Assembly (NCBI RefSeq): GCF_039645985.1
Contig: NZ_CP147919.1
Location: 1,054,001-1,118,000 of the forward strand
DNA from: Sulfurimonas sp. HSL3-7
Lineage (GTDB): Bacteria > Campylobacterota > Campylobacteria > Campylobacterales > Sulfurimonadaceae
Direction: 5' to 3'
Length of the DNA stretch: 64,000 nt
The notes below the pieces were generated by a model that saw only the letters and a list, made by a program, of their open reading frames with translations, searched no databases and had not been told where the DNA came from. The translations under genes were made by a program, and so were the position numbers. Positions 54,198-63,681 of the stretch are shown here, in pieces (position 1 is the first letter of the stretch; each line of letters starts with the position of its first letter).

Positions 54198-54294
54198 TGT
54201 GTTTCCTTTAAATCGCTCAGGAAAAGACCTTATAGTCTCTTCATAGAACCCTTTAAATCAAACCAGGGGCAGAAACAGTTCTGCCGCTATGGAA

Positions 54295-54513
54295 TTAAAG
54301 CGCGGTAACGTTTTCGGCTTGTGGGCCTTTTTCGCCTTCACCAACTTCGAAAGTCACTTTTTGACCCTCTTGGAGAGAGACACGGTCGTAACCATTGCTG
54401 TTGATCTGACGGAAGTGAACGAATACGTCTTTGCCGCCGTTGTCTTGTTGGATAAATCCATAACCTTTTTCATCGTTGAACCATTTAACGGTTCCATTAA
54501 CTTGATTTGCCAT
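54295..54513 (-). CDS. cspA: Cold shock protein
   Basis: A 72-residue single CSD-domain RNA-binding protein: [17 protein letters not shown] holds RNP1 and DVFVHF holds RNP2. It melts RNA structure and may respond to cold or growth phase. A promoter 152 bases upstream (see separate entry) gives a leader of about 145 nt, typical of temperature-controlled csp mRNAs. AAAGGAA precedes the ATG. Confidence 0.95.
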   Translation of the reverse strand: MANQVNGTVKWFNDEKGYGFIQQDNGGKDVFVHFRQINSNGYDRVSLQEGQKVTFEVGEGEKGPQAENVTAL

Positions 54514-54664
54514 TGCAATTCCTTTGGAAATAAATACACCCCATCGCTGAAGTGGTCGAAAATATAAAGTGGAGTATTCTTCAGGGTGAATAGTATTGCA
54601 AACGGAAGGTCATTAATATCAAGCAAGCCAAAGATGAAACTCTAAATCATCTTTCAATACCTGA

Positions 54665-54693
54665 ATTATAGCTGAAAAAATCAAAAATAGCAA
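54665..54693 (-). promoter_or_regulatory. cspA promoter
   Basis: On the minus strand TTGCTA (complement of 54688-54693) and TATAAT (complement of 54665-54670) are 17 bases apart. Transcription would begin near 54658, giving a 5' leader of about 145 nt before the cspA ATG. Confidence 0.65.
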
Positions 54694-54727
54694 GCACCTG
54701 ATGCCTATAATGATCATTTTGCAGGTT

Positions 54728-57082
54728 TTACCGGGTTTCACCACTCTTTATCTGCACCCTTTTTTCTGTTTTAAGTTTCATCCGTCTGAGTCTGAGGGCG
54801 TTGGTGATGACCGAGACCGAGCTGAAGCTCATCGCTGCGGCAGCGATCATCGGCGAGAGAAGCAGGCCGAAGAAGGGGTAGAGGACACCGGCGGCGATCG
54901 GTATGCCCGCGGAGTTGTAGACAAAGGCGAAGAAGAGGTTCTCTCTAATGTTGCGCATGGTGGCTTTGCTGAGCTGCCTGGATCTGACGATGCCGTTAAG
55001 ATCGCCTTTGACCAGGGTGATGTCGGCGCTTTCCATGGCGACATCCGTGCCTGTACCCATCGCGATGCCGACATCTGCCTGTGCCAGCGCCGGGGCATCG
55101 TTGATGCCGTCACCTGCCATCGCGACGATGTGCCCTTGGGCCTGAAGCTCTTTGATGATCTTGGCTTTCTGTTCAGGCATGATCTCTGCATGTACCCGGT
55201 CGATTCCCAGCCTCTTTGCAACGGCTTCTGCGGTTGCCCGGTTGTCCCCCGTGAGCATGACGATATGAATGCCTTCGGCATGCAGAGTACGAATGGCGTC
55301 GGGCGTTGACTTTTTGACGGGGTCGGCGACAGCGATCAGCCCCGCCGCTTCGCAACCGATAGCGACCAGCATGACCGTTTTGCCCTCGGCACGCTCACTG
55401 CGGGCGTGCTGAAGTAGAGTTTCCGCATCGATCCCCAGCCTTTCCAGCAGTTTTGCATTGCCCACCGCCACTGTACGGCCGTCCACTTTGCCTATGATGC
55501 CTTTGCCGGTAATAGACTTGAATCTGTCGATCTCGGCGAGGGCGATCCCTCTCTCTATGCTGGCATTGACCACGGCTTCTGCCAGAGGATGCTCGCTGGC
55601 TCGCTCCAGACTAGCGGCAGTGCGCAATACCTCCTCTTCGCTGAACCCGGCCGCGGCCTGCACGGCGGCGAGTTTCGGTCTGCCCTCGGTCAGTGTCCCG
55701 GTTTTGTCAACGACCAGGGTATCGACCTTCTCCATGGTCTCCAGTGCTTCGGCGCTCTTGATCAGGACCCCTGCTGTCGCGCCGCGTCCTGTTGCGACCA
55801 TGATGGAGATAGGGGTGGCGAGTCCCAGCGCACACGGGCAGGCTATGATGAGTACCGCAACCGCATTGACAACGGCATGCGCCAGGCGGGGCTCCGGTCC
55901 TATGAACCACCAGAAGAGAAAGGTGATGACGGCAATGCCTATGACGGCAGGGACAAAATAAGCGGCTACGGTGTCGGCAAGGCTTTGAATAGGGGCACGC
56001 GAGCGTTGTGCTTCGGCTACCATATTGACGATCTGGGAGAGCAAAGTGTCGGAACCGACCTTTTCTGCCTCCATGAGCAGCGAGCCGGTGGTGTTGACCG
56101 TTGCCCCTATGAGGTTGTCACGGGACGATTTTGCCACGGCGACAGGTTCACCGGTGATCATAGACTCATCCACGTTGCTTTTGCCGGAGACGACTTTGCC
56201 GTCCACCGGTATCTTCTCGCCGGGTCGGACACGCAGAATATCGCCGGGTCGGACCTCTTCCAAAGGGATGTCACGTTCGCTGCCGCCATCTTCCACGATG
56301 TGCGCTATATTCGGCGCAAGTCTGAGCAGCATCGTGATGGCGGTATTGGTCTGCGAACGGGCACGCAGTTCAAGCACCTGTCCCAAAAGCACAAGCACCG
56401 TGATGGTGGCCGCGGCTTCAAAATAGACCGCCACCAGACCGCTCTCCATCTGCATGATGGAGGGGAAAAGGGCCGGAAACAGCAGGGCCACAACACTATA
56501 CCCCCATGCTACCGAAACGCCAAGGGCGATCAAGGTGAACATGTTGAGGCTTCTGCTGAGCAGAGAGTGCCAGCCGCGTACAAAAAAAGGCCAGCCGCCC
56601 CACAGCACGACGGGCGTGGCCAGGACGAACTCGATCCACTGGACGGTACGCATCGAAAGGCGCTGCGGCAGCCAGTCAGGGACCATATCGGCGATCATGG
56701 CAAGAAAAAAGACCGGCAGTGCCAGTACCATACCGATCCAAAAGCGGCGGCGCATATCGGTGAGCTCACTGTGCTCTTCGTTAACGCCGGCTGTCACCGG
56801 TTCGAGCGCCATGCCGCATTTCGGGCAACTGCCGGGATGGTCCTGGCGCACTTCAGGGTGCATGGGGCAGGTGTAGATCGTTGCGTTGCCGTTTTTTTCT
56901 TCCGCAGGTGAGGGCGTCTGTCCAAGGAACTGTTTCGGGTGGGCTTTGAACTTATGCAGGCAATGCTCGCTGCAGAAATAGTAGGGTTTTCCCGCATATT
57001 GGTAATGATAGGGGGAGTCGCTTGAGACCGCCATATGGCAGACCGGATCTTTCAGTTGAGGTGTATTCTGTTCTGTACGCAT
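54728..57082 (-). CDS. P1B-type metal-translocating ATPase with YHS and heavy-metal-binding N-domains
   Basis: A 784-residue exporter, probably for Cu+ or a similar soft metal. The N-terminus has a YHS domain ([29 protein letters not shown], about 11-52), then a heavy-metal-binding module [25 protein letters not shown] (about 71-95). Eight transmembrane helices carry the CPC motif ([12 protein letters not shown], about 415); DKTGTLTEG and [10 protein letters not shown] are the P- and hinge-domain sites. No HMA domain is present. The ATG at 57082 has a GGAG site; the frame open to 57157 is probably leader. Confidence 0.92.
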   Translation of the reverse strand: MRTEQNTPQLKDPVCHMAVSSDSPYHYQYAGKPYYFCSEHCLHKFKAHPKQFLGQTPSPAEEKNGNATIYTCPMHPEVRQDHPGSCPKCGMALEPVTAGVNEEHSELTDMRRRFWIGMVLALPVFFLAMIADMVPDWLPQRLSMRTVQWIEFVLATPVVLWGGWPFFVRGWHSLLSRSLNMFTLIALGVSVAWGYSVVALLFPALFPSIMQMESGLVAVYFEAAATITVLVLLGQVLELRARSQTNTAITMLLRLAPNIAHIVEDGGSERDIPLEEVRPGDILRVRPGEKIPVDGKVVSGKSNVDESMITGEPVAVAKSSRDNLIGATVNTTGSLLMEAEKVGSDTLLSQIVNMVAEAQRSRAPIQSLADTVAAYFVPAVIGIAVITFLFWWFIGPEPRLAHAVVNAVAVLIIACPCALGLATPISIMVATGRGATAGVLIKSAEALETMEKVDTLVVDKTGTLTEGRPKLAAVQAAAGFSEEEVLRTAASLERASEHPLAEAVVNASIERGIALAEIDRFKSITGKGIIGKVDGRTVAVGNAKLLERLGIDAETLLQHARSERAEGKTVMLVAIGCEAAGLIAVADPVKKSTPDAIRTLHAEGIHIVMLTGDNRATAEAVAKRLGIDRVHAEIMPEQKAKIIKELQAQGHIVAMAGDGINDAPALAQADVGIAMGTGTDVAMESADITLVKGDLNGIVRSRQLSKATMRNIRENLFFAFVYNSAGIPIAAGVLYPFFGLLLSPMIAAAAMSFSSVSVITNALRLRRMKLKTEKRVQIKSGETR

Positions 57083-57336
57083 ATCTCCGCCCCCTTTTTG
57101 CAAGTCGGCCGACAGGACATACAAACGTATAAGATGAATATCTCTCTTTGTATACACAGTCCCAACGGCAGGAGTCTTTTTTCATTATAGGGAAGCCGAT
57201 ATAAAGCCGATATGAATTTTTTATATTAATGTTTTGGTCGGCGGTTTCGTTGTCTATATTTTAGGCAGACACTTTTGTCGTTTGAACAAGTTTAATATAT
57301 AATATTGTTATATTTCACTGTTCAAGGAACTCCCCT

Positions 57337-58059
57337 ATGATAACTCTCAGAAGATCTTTCTCCGCCATGATATTTTTTTCACTCGTTAGCGCAGCCTCCT
57401 ATGCCAATGAAGGGCTGATCGAAGCCGCTAAAAAAGGCGATGTCGCAGCCGTAAACAAAGTTCTTGAGATGAAGACAGATATCGATGCCAGGCATAATAA
57501 CGCCACTGCTCTGATGTGGGCGGCCAAAAACGGCCATGATGATGTCGTCAAGGTACTGATAGCCAAAGGGGCCGATGTCAAAGCCGAAGACACAGCCGGG
57601 TACAGTCCTGTTATCTACGCCGCGATACAGGGGCACACCGATATTCTTTCGCTTATGATTGACCATGGTGCCAACGTCAATGCGAAGACCAACAACGGCA
57701 AGTATGCCCTCACATGGGCAGTCGAAAAAGGGCACACCGAAACGGCCAAAGAGCTGATTAAAAAGGGTGCCGATGTCAATATCAAGTCCCCATGCGGCGC
57801 GTCATTGGTACTGACAGCGGTCATCAGCGGCCATACCGACACGGCAATTATGCTGGTCGAGAACAATATCGACATCAATATTGCAGACGAAGACGGTGCC
57901 ACGGCATTGATGATGGCGGCAGAAGCCGGTAATGCCGAGATGGTCAGAGTGCTGCTCGAGAAAGGGGCTGACCGTTCTCTAAAAGACAGCGAAGGGCAGC
58001 GCGCCATAGACTATGCCCGACTGAGCGAGAACGAAGAGGTCATTACGCTATTACAGTAG
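57337..58059 (+). CDS. Secreted ankyrin-repeat protein
   Basis: A 240-residue exported protein: signal peptide to about residue 23 (SAASYANEG), then six to seven ankyrin repeats with the GHDDVVKVLIAKGADV / GHTDILSLMIDHGANV / GHTETAKELIKKGADV pattern. It probably binds a protein partner in the periplasm; ankyrin proteins near catalase genes can protect against oxidants, but no catalase is here. AAGGAA precedes the ATG. Confidence 0.9.
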   Translation: MITLRRSFSAMIFFSLVSAASYANEGLIEAAKKGDVAAVNKVLEMKTDIDARHNNATALMWAAKNGHDDVVKVLIAKGADVKAEDTAGYSPVIYAAIQGHTDILSLMIDHGANVNAKTNNGKYALTWAVEKGHTETAKELIKKGADVNIKSPCGASLVLTAVISGHTDTAIMLVENNIDINIADEDGATALMMAAEAGNAEMVRVLLEKGADRSLKDSEGQRAIDYARLSENEEVITLLQ

Positions 58060-58184
58060 GCGCTTAGAATCTTCAAACACCCGTACCAGGGGTGTAAAGA
58101 TCTGCCGCATCGTCAGCGGAAAGATCGAGAGGTTGCAGAGCAATCACGAAATAGAGAAGGAGCAGATGCCTTCATGCTGAGAGC

Positions 58185-59147
58185 TCAGCTCTCTTTTGAA
58201 CTCTTCGAAACGGGTATTCTGATGGTGCGGCCGGTACGTTTGGGTGCCGGTTTTACACTTTCTCTGCCCCGCTCATCACTGCGTTTGTCGCCTGTCGAAG
58301 AGGCATTACCCTCCCACGGTTTTTTGGCATAAGGCTTTCTGCCGTTGGAACTTTTCTCTTTGTCCCACGGTTTTTTAGCATCGCTATTCTTGTCCCAGGG
58401 TTTCTTCTCACCTTTGGTTTTATCCCACGGTTTTCTTTCGCCTCGGTTTTCGTTTCTGCTGTTCTCTTTATCCCAAGGTCTTTTGTCACCACTTTTGTGC
58501 GGTTTGGCTCTGCCGCTTGCACGTTTCTCCTCTTCGCTTCTCGGAGTACCGTCATAACGGTGGTTCCGTTCCCTGGTCTTGCCGGAGAAGATCGGTTTGC
58601 CGTTTTCGTCCTTGCCGAGGTATTTGGACTCTTTTCTCTCTTTTGCCTGGGCTTTAGCGCGTTTTTCGTCCCGCTCTTCCTGGTTTTTGATGTTTTCGGC
58701 CTGGCGTGCTTTAAGGTCTTTGGCTGCCTTACGGTCTTTGAGGTAGGAGGCCGGTTCAAAATCGGTAATGACCTCTTTTGCAAGGGTGCGTTTCAACAGG
58801 GTCTCTATCTTGTAGAGCTCCTGCTGCTCTTTGTCGTCAGCCAGAAGCAGGGCATAGCTCTTTGCCTGGCCGAGACGTTTGACGTAATTTTCAGGGGAGT
58901 CGGAAAGGTCGAGACTGATGATCATGTCGCACTTGAACTTGGTGTTCTCGATGAGCTCTTTGTCACTTTTGAACGAAACGTTGTCCGCGTCGATCTTCTG
59001 CTCAAGCGCAGCGATGTCCGGGGATGCGATAACAACGATCTCTTTGTCACTGTGCAAAGCAATAAGATGTTTTAAAAGGGCGAGTTTCTGGCTGCGGTCA
59101 CACGGGTGAACACGGTGGTTGTGGCGTTTGATGGTAATAGATGACAT
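58185..59147 (-). CDS. Helicase RecA2-like domain with KPWDK-repeat basic tail
   Basis: A 320-residue protein. Residues 1-125 resemble the second RecA domain of DEAD-box helicases: SQKLALLKHLIALHSDKEIVVIASPDIAALEQKI, DMIISLDLSDSPENYVKRLGQAKSYALLLADDKEQQELYKIETLL. The position of motif VI (HRxGR) reads KRLGQA, so ATPase function is unlikely. No RecA1 domain is present. From about 130 the protein is highly charged, and the tail holds five repeats of the KPWDK type. RNA binding is plausible. The repeat DNA (58313-58495) shows TCCCACGG cores. Confidence 0.68.
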   Translation of the reverse strand: MSSITIKRHNHRVHPCDRSQKLALLKHLIALHSDKEIVVIASPDIAALEQKIDADNVSFKSDKELIENTKFKCDMIISLDLSDSPENYVKRLGQAKSYALLLADDKEQQELYKIETLLKRTLAKEVITDFEPASYLKDRKAAKDLKARQAENIKNQEERDEKRAKAQAKERKESKYLGKDENGKPIFSGKTRERNHRYDGTPRSEEEKRASGRAKPHKSGDKRPWDKENSRNENRGERKPWDKTKGEKKPWDKNSDAKKPWDKEKSSNGRKPYAKKPWEGNASSTGDKRSDERGRESVKPAPKRTGRTIRIPVSKSSKES

Positions 59148-59381
59148 AAAAGTCCTTGAATAAATAGGCCTCTGATAGGAGGGAGATAAGCGGTCAAAAA
59201 AGAAGGCTTAAGCGCAGACCGAGTGCGCAAATGTTGGCGGTATTATAGCGTAAAGTAAGCGTATTGTCGTCTCTGTTTTTTTGTTTTGTAGAAATGCATC
59301 TTAATAAGGTGCCGGCAGATATCGATATTAGCAGCAGAGTTGCTCTATAATTAAACAGTAGCTCTTTTTGGAGGTAAAGCT

Positions 59382-59756
59382 GTGTCTACCGTCATCATGA
59401 TGTTCATACTTCCGCTCGGGATCCTGCTTTTTTTCTGGGACAAAAAAAACTATACACAGAGTCTTGCGGTCTTCAGAGAGTACATCGTCAAAATGCAGCA
59501 TGCCGACCTCGACGATGCGGCGAAGATGCAGCGCATCGATGCGATGTTCTATGAGAACGGCTACAAGATCGTCCGCAGAGAGGCAGGCTCCCTTATCGCC
59601 GAAAAAAAACATTTCAACATCGGTGTTCTTTTCATCATGTTCGGTCTGCTGAACTACTTCGGCATCTTCGGTTACGTCATCTTCTACCGCTTTTTCCTGA
59701 AACCCCGCCGCCTGAGCGTGGACCTGCTGTCGGACGACCCGCTTGCAGAGAGTTAG
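59382..59756 (+). CDS. Small membrane protein of unknown function
   Basis: A 124-residue protein with an N-terminal helix (VIMMFILPLGILLFFW), a cytoplasmic alpha/beta region and a second helix (IGVLFIMFGLLNYFGIFGYVIFYRFF), then a basic-to-acidic tail ending DDPLAES. No family recognised. The start is GTG, with a strong GGAGG seven bases upstream. Its 3' end and following hairpin are duplicated at 61051-61189. Confidence 0.68.
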   Translation: MSTVIMMFILPLGILLFFWDKKNYTQSLAVFREYIVKMQHADLDDAAKMQRIDAMFYENGYKIVRREAGSLIAEKKHFNIGVLFIMFGLLNYFGIFGYVIFYRFFLKPRRLSVDLLSDDPLAES

Positions 59757-59765
59757 GGCTCTCTG
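59746..59765. terminator. Hairpin at the end of the small membrane protein gene
   Basis: CAGAGAG and CTCTCTG form a 7-base stem with loop TTAGGG, overlapping the stop codon. The copy at 61151-61170 has kept and even lengthened this stem. Confidence 0.45.
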
Positions 59766-59987
59766 CCGCTGTTTTCAACGTCATGCGACAAAGTAGAGTC
59801 CTGTGCAAATAAAAGAGTTCCGAAGTGTAAAGTTGAGGAGAATGGTGTGTTTTGACTTTTTGACGTACACTCCTCTGTGTTGTGGTAGAATAGTTTGATA
59901 TGGTGTTTTTACGACTAATATGAGACCTGTTTTGAAAGTGATCTGTCCGTTTGGTCTTTAAGAAAAGAAAGATAAAAAGGGAAAAGT

Positions 59988-60779
59988 ATGCGATTTGAAA
60001 CACTATTATTGTTGACATTGGCAACAACGTCTTTTCTCTCTGCTGAGGCCAAGGTCGATGCCGCTTCTGTAGCTCAGGCCAACAATCCGCTGGCAAATAT
60101 GAAAGCGCTGAACTTTCATAACTACTACATGGGGGAGTTGACGGAAAGTGACGAGAGTGCCGACCAGTTGTGGGTACGCTATGTCCAGCCCTTTTCATTG
60201 GGAGAGACCAATTGGCTTTTGCGTGCGTCTTTGCCTGTCAACTCTTTCCCTGTCGGCCCAAAGGGTGCGACAAAGAGAGGTCTTGGTGATTTTAACATCC
60301 TGGCAGTCAATCTGATAGATGTGGGTGTTCCTGCTGTCAGTTTTGGTGTGGGGCCGCTGTTAACACTGCCGACGGCGACTGAAGAGCGGCTGGGAAGTGA
60401 AAAATATTCGGCGGGAATAGCCAATGTCCTGTTTGATGCACGGTCACGTCTGTTCCAGTATGGATATCTGCTTACCTGGCAGCACAGCTTTGCCGGTGAT
60501 GCAGACAGAGAGACGGTTAATATAGCAGCACTTCAGCCTTTCGCCATGTTGCAGTTAGGCGGCGGCACTTACTTAAGGTCGGTAGGTATCTGGTATTACG
60601 ATATTGAACGGGAGAAATACTCTATACCTATCGGTCTGGGTGTGGGGCAGGTTATCAAAATGGAGAAGACGGTGTTTAACGTCTTTATCGAACCGCAATA
60701 CAGTGTTGCACACAAGGGTGCCGGTATAACGCAGTGGCAGGTGTTTACAGGTCTGAACATACAGTTTTTTGGGCAATGA
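59988..60779 (+). CDS. Outer-membrane MetA-type (phenol_MetA_deg-like) protein
   Basis: A 263-residue exported beta-barrel-like protein with a signal peptide (to about residue 20). The body has repeated amphipathic strands ([65 protein letters not shown]) and ends IQFFGQ with aromatic strands before it. It resembles the MetA-pathway family of probable outer-membrane channels. Substrate unknown. A GGGAAAAG site precedes the ATG. Confidence 0.75.
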   Translation: MRFETLLLLTLATTSFLSAEAKVDAASVAQANNPLANMKALNFHNYYMGELTESDESADQLWVRYVQPFSLGETNWLLRASLPVNSFPVGPKGATKRGLGDFNILAVNLIDVGVPAVSFGVGPLLTLPTATEERLGSEKYSAGIANVLFDARSRLFQYGYLLTWQHSFAGDADRETVNIAALQPFAMLQLGGGTYLRSVGIWYYDIEREKYSIPIGLGVGQVIKMEKTVFNVFIEPQYSVAHKGAGITQWQVFTGLNIQFFGQ

Positions 60780-61304
60780 ATTTCATTTTCTTTCCCCCTC
60801 TGCGATTTTGTAGTTTGATATTAACCTGTTTGCAAACACTACCGACATCTGTTGGAAAGTGTAAACGTCCCGGGCTTGTCAATGCGGAGATAAACGTATG
60901 AAAAGTCATTTGAACGGCTATACCTTCTTATCTCGCTTTCTGTGCAGTAAAGTACAACACACCGCCGTTTGTGTTACAACGGTTGTAGCGCAGTCCGTTA
61001 CAAGAACAGAGTCTTTGAATATCGGCTTCGGTAAAAGCGTGAAGGCCCCGTCTGCTGAACTACTTCGGCATCTTCGGCTACGTTATCTTCTACCGCTTCT
61101 TTTGAAACCCCGCCGCCTTTATGTGGATCTGCTGTCGGACGATCCGCTTGCAGAGAGCTGAAGCTCTCTGTCACAATCTGTAACGCCATGTAGCTTATGA
61201 ATATGCCGCTTTGTATTCTATGTTTTGCGGATCATTTATCCGGCGGCAGGCGATGATTGTTCCGAATCTTAATAAAATTCGGAAACAACAAGAAAGCAGG
61301 TCGA
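60780..61304. other. Gap holding a duplicated gene relic
   Basis: These 525 bases lie between the outer-membrane gene and the convergent FG-GAP gene. The only recognisable content is the relic of the small membrane protein gene at 61051-61189. An 87-codon frame at 60898-61161 with a GGAG site would make a chimera of unrelated N-terminus and the duplicated tail. Confidence 0.6.
60898..61189 (+). pseudogene. Frameshifted duplicate of the 3' end of the 59.4 kb gene
   Basis: Bases 61051-61170 repeat 59645-59765 at roughly 85-90% identity by eye, with weaker match on to 61189. A one-base deletion near 61100 puts the upstream part (YFGIFGYV) out of frame, while the tail LKPRR..VDLLSDDPLAES stays in frame with an 87-codon ORF from 60898. 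The 3' hairpin is kept as a 9-base stem (61151-61170). This looks like a decayed partial duplicate, although the ORF has a ribosome site and could be expressed. Confidence 0.7.
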
Positions 61305-62507
61305 TTATGGGGCCAGTAAAGTATGCGTAAATACACCTGTACCGTCATTTAAATAGCCAAATCCGCGGCCTGCATCGTCTGGAGCAAAATCAATATCGCC
61401 ATCGTTATCGACATCTTGTGCTCTTACCCAGGGAAACCATTGATCAGTATCGCCCCCTGGATAATCGATATTTGTTGCGGTGGCATCAGTAAAGCTTCTG
61501 CCGCCATTGTTGACCAAAAGTTGTATTGTTCTACCCTGATAAAACCCTTTTCCTGCTCCGTCATCGCCATCTCTTGTTCGGTTGATGATCAGATCACGAT
61601 CCCCATCTGAATCGATATCTTCTGCATCAAAATCCAGAATTGCTCCGAAATAGGTTACCATCGGAATCAGGGTCCTCAAATTCTGGGTGTAGGATCCTGT
61701 TGTACTCCCCCAGTATATTGCTGTTTTATCGCCATCTCGTTCGTGAGCACCGATTAAAAGATCGACGAAGCCGTCTTGGTCAACATCAATCAATTCTGCC
61801 GAAAATATCTTATCCATGCTGTTGTCAAAACGATTGTCAACTTTACTGAAGTTCCCATCACCATCATTGACAAAGAAGAAGGGGGCAAAGCCTCCAACAA
61901 AAATATCAATATCACCATCATTGTCGATATCTGCTGCTGCTCCACCGTGATGGAAACCTGTTTGCGCTGTTAACTTTTCCCATGAGAAAGAACCGATAGT
62001 ATTTTGCATAATCAATTTTGGCTGGCTTCCAGGAAAGGGGTTGGCATCATAGCCATGATCAAACACAAATATATCTTGTAGACCATCATTGTTAAAATCA
62101 CTTACAATGGATTTTCTGGCATGCGTCGCGGGAGGCATATTGCCGCTAAACTCTGCTGTTGATGACGTGAAGGTCTGTGCACCGTCATTTAGTGCGAGAA
62201 TACTGTTCACTTCTCCCTCAAGTAAATAGTCACCTGTCGCAAGAAATACATCGGTATCGCCGTCGCCATCGGCATCCAAATAGGCAATTGCATCTCGAAG
62301 CGTGCCCGTTCCATCAGGCCTGGGTAAAGAAGAATATGCAATATAAATATCTGTCTTTGAATTTGTATATGAACTTTGTGCATCCGCATCTGGTGAAGAA
62401 GATATACCTAGATTTACCACTGACGTTGCGTCACTACCGCTATCACTCGTACCACATCCAACAATAATAGTTGACAATACTATTGCACCGAAACATTGCT
62501 TAATCAT
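61305..62507 (-). CDS. FG-GAP/VCBS-repeat lipoprotein
   Basis: A 400-residue lipoprotein: signal VLSTIIVGCGTS with Cys18 lipidated, then a probable beta-propeller of FG-GAP-like blades. At least six Ca2+-binding loops of the DxDxDGxxD type are visible (DADGDGDTDVF, DFNNDGLQDIF, DIDNDGDIDIF, DVDQDGFVDLL, DIDSDGDRDLI, DVDNDGDIDFA). Such proteins act in adhesion or polymer binding. The region is less GC-rich than the housekeeping genes. AGAGGTG precedes the ATG. Confidence 0.88.
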   Translation of the reverse strand: MIKQCFGAIVLSTIIVGCGTSDSGSDATSVVNLGISSSPDADAQSSYTNSKTDIYIAYSSLPRPDGTGTLRDAIAYLDADGDGDTDVFLATGDYLLEGEVNSILALNDGAQTFTSSTAEFSGNMPPATHARKSIVSDFNNDGLQDIFVFDHGYDANPFPGSQPKLIMQNTIGSFSWEKLTAQTGFHHGGAAADIDNDGDIDIFVGGFAPFFFVNDGDGNFSKVDNRFDNSMDKIFSAELIDVDQDGFVDLLIGAHERDGDKTAIYWGSTTGSYTQNLRTLIPMVTYFGAILDFDAEDIDSDGDRDLIINRTRDGDDGAGKGFYQGRTIQLLVNNGGRSFTDATATNIDYPGGDTDQWFPWVRAQDVDNDGDIDFAPDDAGRGFGYLNDGTGVFTHTLLAP

Positions 62508-62620
62508 TTTACACCTCTTTATACATTGTCGAACTATTCGTTGAACGAATAGTTCATCTAGAAATCATTATAGCACTGATCGGTAGGTATTGCAGCTACA
62601 TCGGAAATATTAGTATTAAT

Positions 62621-62908
62621 TTAATCTTGTTCATGAGCTGATGTGGATTTTGCTTGGTCCAACCTTGTGCCTTTCATTATTTTATTTCCGTTTTTTTGAA
62701 ACGCATAAGCGACTGTCTCAATCCGGCACAGATACCCATTTTGCTTCAGCTTATTCACAAGTGGTTTCAAATAGCCCGGCCTGTCTCCTTTAAGATCAAC
62801 CAGGGGGAAAACTCTGGTCTCTTTTCCGATAAGGCACATTTCCAGAACCGAATCGATGTGAAAATCCAGATCAAAATGGTCGCTGTAAAAAATAGGAAGT
62901 GCGAACAA
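62621..62908 (-). pseudogene. Possible gene remnant
   Basis: The frame encodes 95 residues from a TTG without ribosome site, with a stop just upstream. The text (TRVFPLVDLKGDRPGYLKPLVNKLKQNGYLCRIETVAYAFQKNGNKIMKG) looks protein-like, but I recognise no family. It may be the C-terminal part of a truncated gene, or chance. The surrounding gap has no other feature. Confidence 0.3.
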
Positions 62909-62991
62909 AGGAGCAAGTCAAAACTGTTGTTTTCAGATGGTAGATCGTGTCATTTTTCAACCTTAGTGCGTGCAAAATTTAAAATAGCCAA

Positions 62992-63615
62992 TCAAAAATC
63001 CTCAAGCGGCTTTTTGATTGGCCCGCGATGAGTTGTGATGCGTTCCATAAAGTCGGCAGCCTCATGGTTGCCGATACCTCTTAATCCTTCGATGACGCTT
63101 TCTATATCTTCATCCGGTTTGTTCTGATTGAATTTGAATTTGGCTTCGATACGTTTTATTTCAAACGCAAAGAAGCGAATGAACCCGGTTAGATCTTTGA
63201 ACTTCTCTTCGTTTGGGAGTTGCCATCCCGCTTCGCCTTCGTAGCGATAGACAAGCTCATGAAACAGATTCCATATTTTGGTTTCGTTGTCGATAAAACG
63301 AATGTTTCCGTAGCAGTGGACCGCACTGTAGTTCCATGTCGGTACGTTGAAGTCCGAAGCGTACATCGACGGTGAGATATAGGCGTGCGGACCGGTAAAG
63401 ATGACAAGCGTCTCTTCGTTTTCCTGGATCCTTGATTGCGGGTTGTTCAGGGCAAAGTGCCCGTAATAGTGTCCATCCTGAAAGCGGTCAATCGGCATGT
63501 GTGTCGCCACGATCTTCCCATCGATATTCGAAACGACGGTGGCAAATGGATTTGAGCGTATGAATTGATGAATGGACTGCGCATTGTTTATATTGAATTG
63601 TTCGGGTATATACAT
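62992..63615 (-). CDS. FMN-binding PaiB-like protein
   Basis: A 207-residue FMN-binding split-barrel protein of the PaiB family: MYIPEQFNINNAQSIHQFIRSNPFATVVSNIDGKIVATHMP at the N-terminus, HFALNNPQ, FTGPHAYISPSMY and NVPTWNYSAVHCYGNIRF in the core. PaiB in Bacillus is a negative regulator of sporulation and protease genes; most relatives are untested. The longer frame to 63675 lacks a ribosome site, while AGAGGAAGC precedes the ATG at 63615. Confidence 0.9.
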   Translation of the reverse strand: MYIPEQFNINNAQSIHQFIRSNPFATVVSNIDGKIVATHMPIDRFQDGHYYGHFALNNPQSRIQENEETLVIFTGPHAYISPSMYASDFNVPTWNYSAVHCYGNIRFIDNETKIWNLFHELVYRYEGEAGWQLPNEEKFKDLTGFIRFFAFEIKRIEAKFKFNQNKPDEDIESVIEGLRGIGNHEAADFMERITTHRGPIKKPLEDF

Positions 63616-63681
63616 GCTTCCTCTTTGACGTATAACAGCAAACCAAAGGGTAGCAGAATTGAGGTTAAGCGGCAAACTTTG

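Noticed and set aside
58313-58495. Regularly spaced TCCCACGG-type repeats that could look like a CRISPR or minisatellite
   Set aside because: They are codons for the KPWDK repeats of the helicase-like protein, with variable spacing and continuous reading frame.
62654-63031. 125-codon plus-strand frame
   Set aside because: It runs antisense across the possible remnant and the end of the PaiB-like gene, with no domain signature and an amino-acid pattern of a shadow frame.
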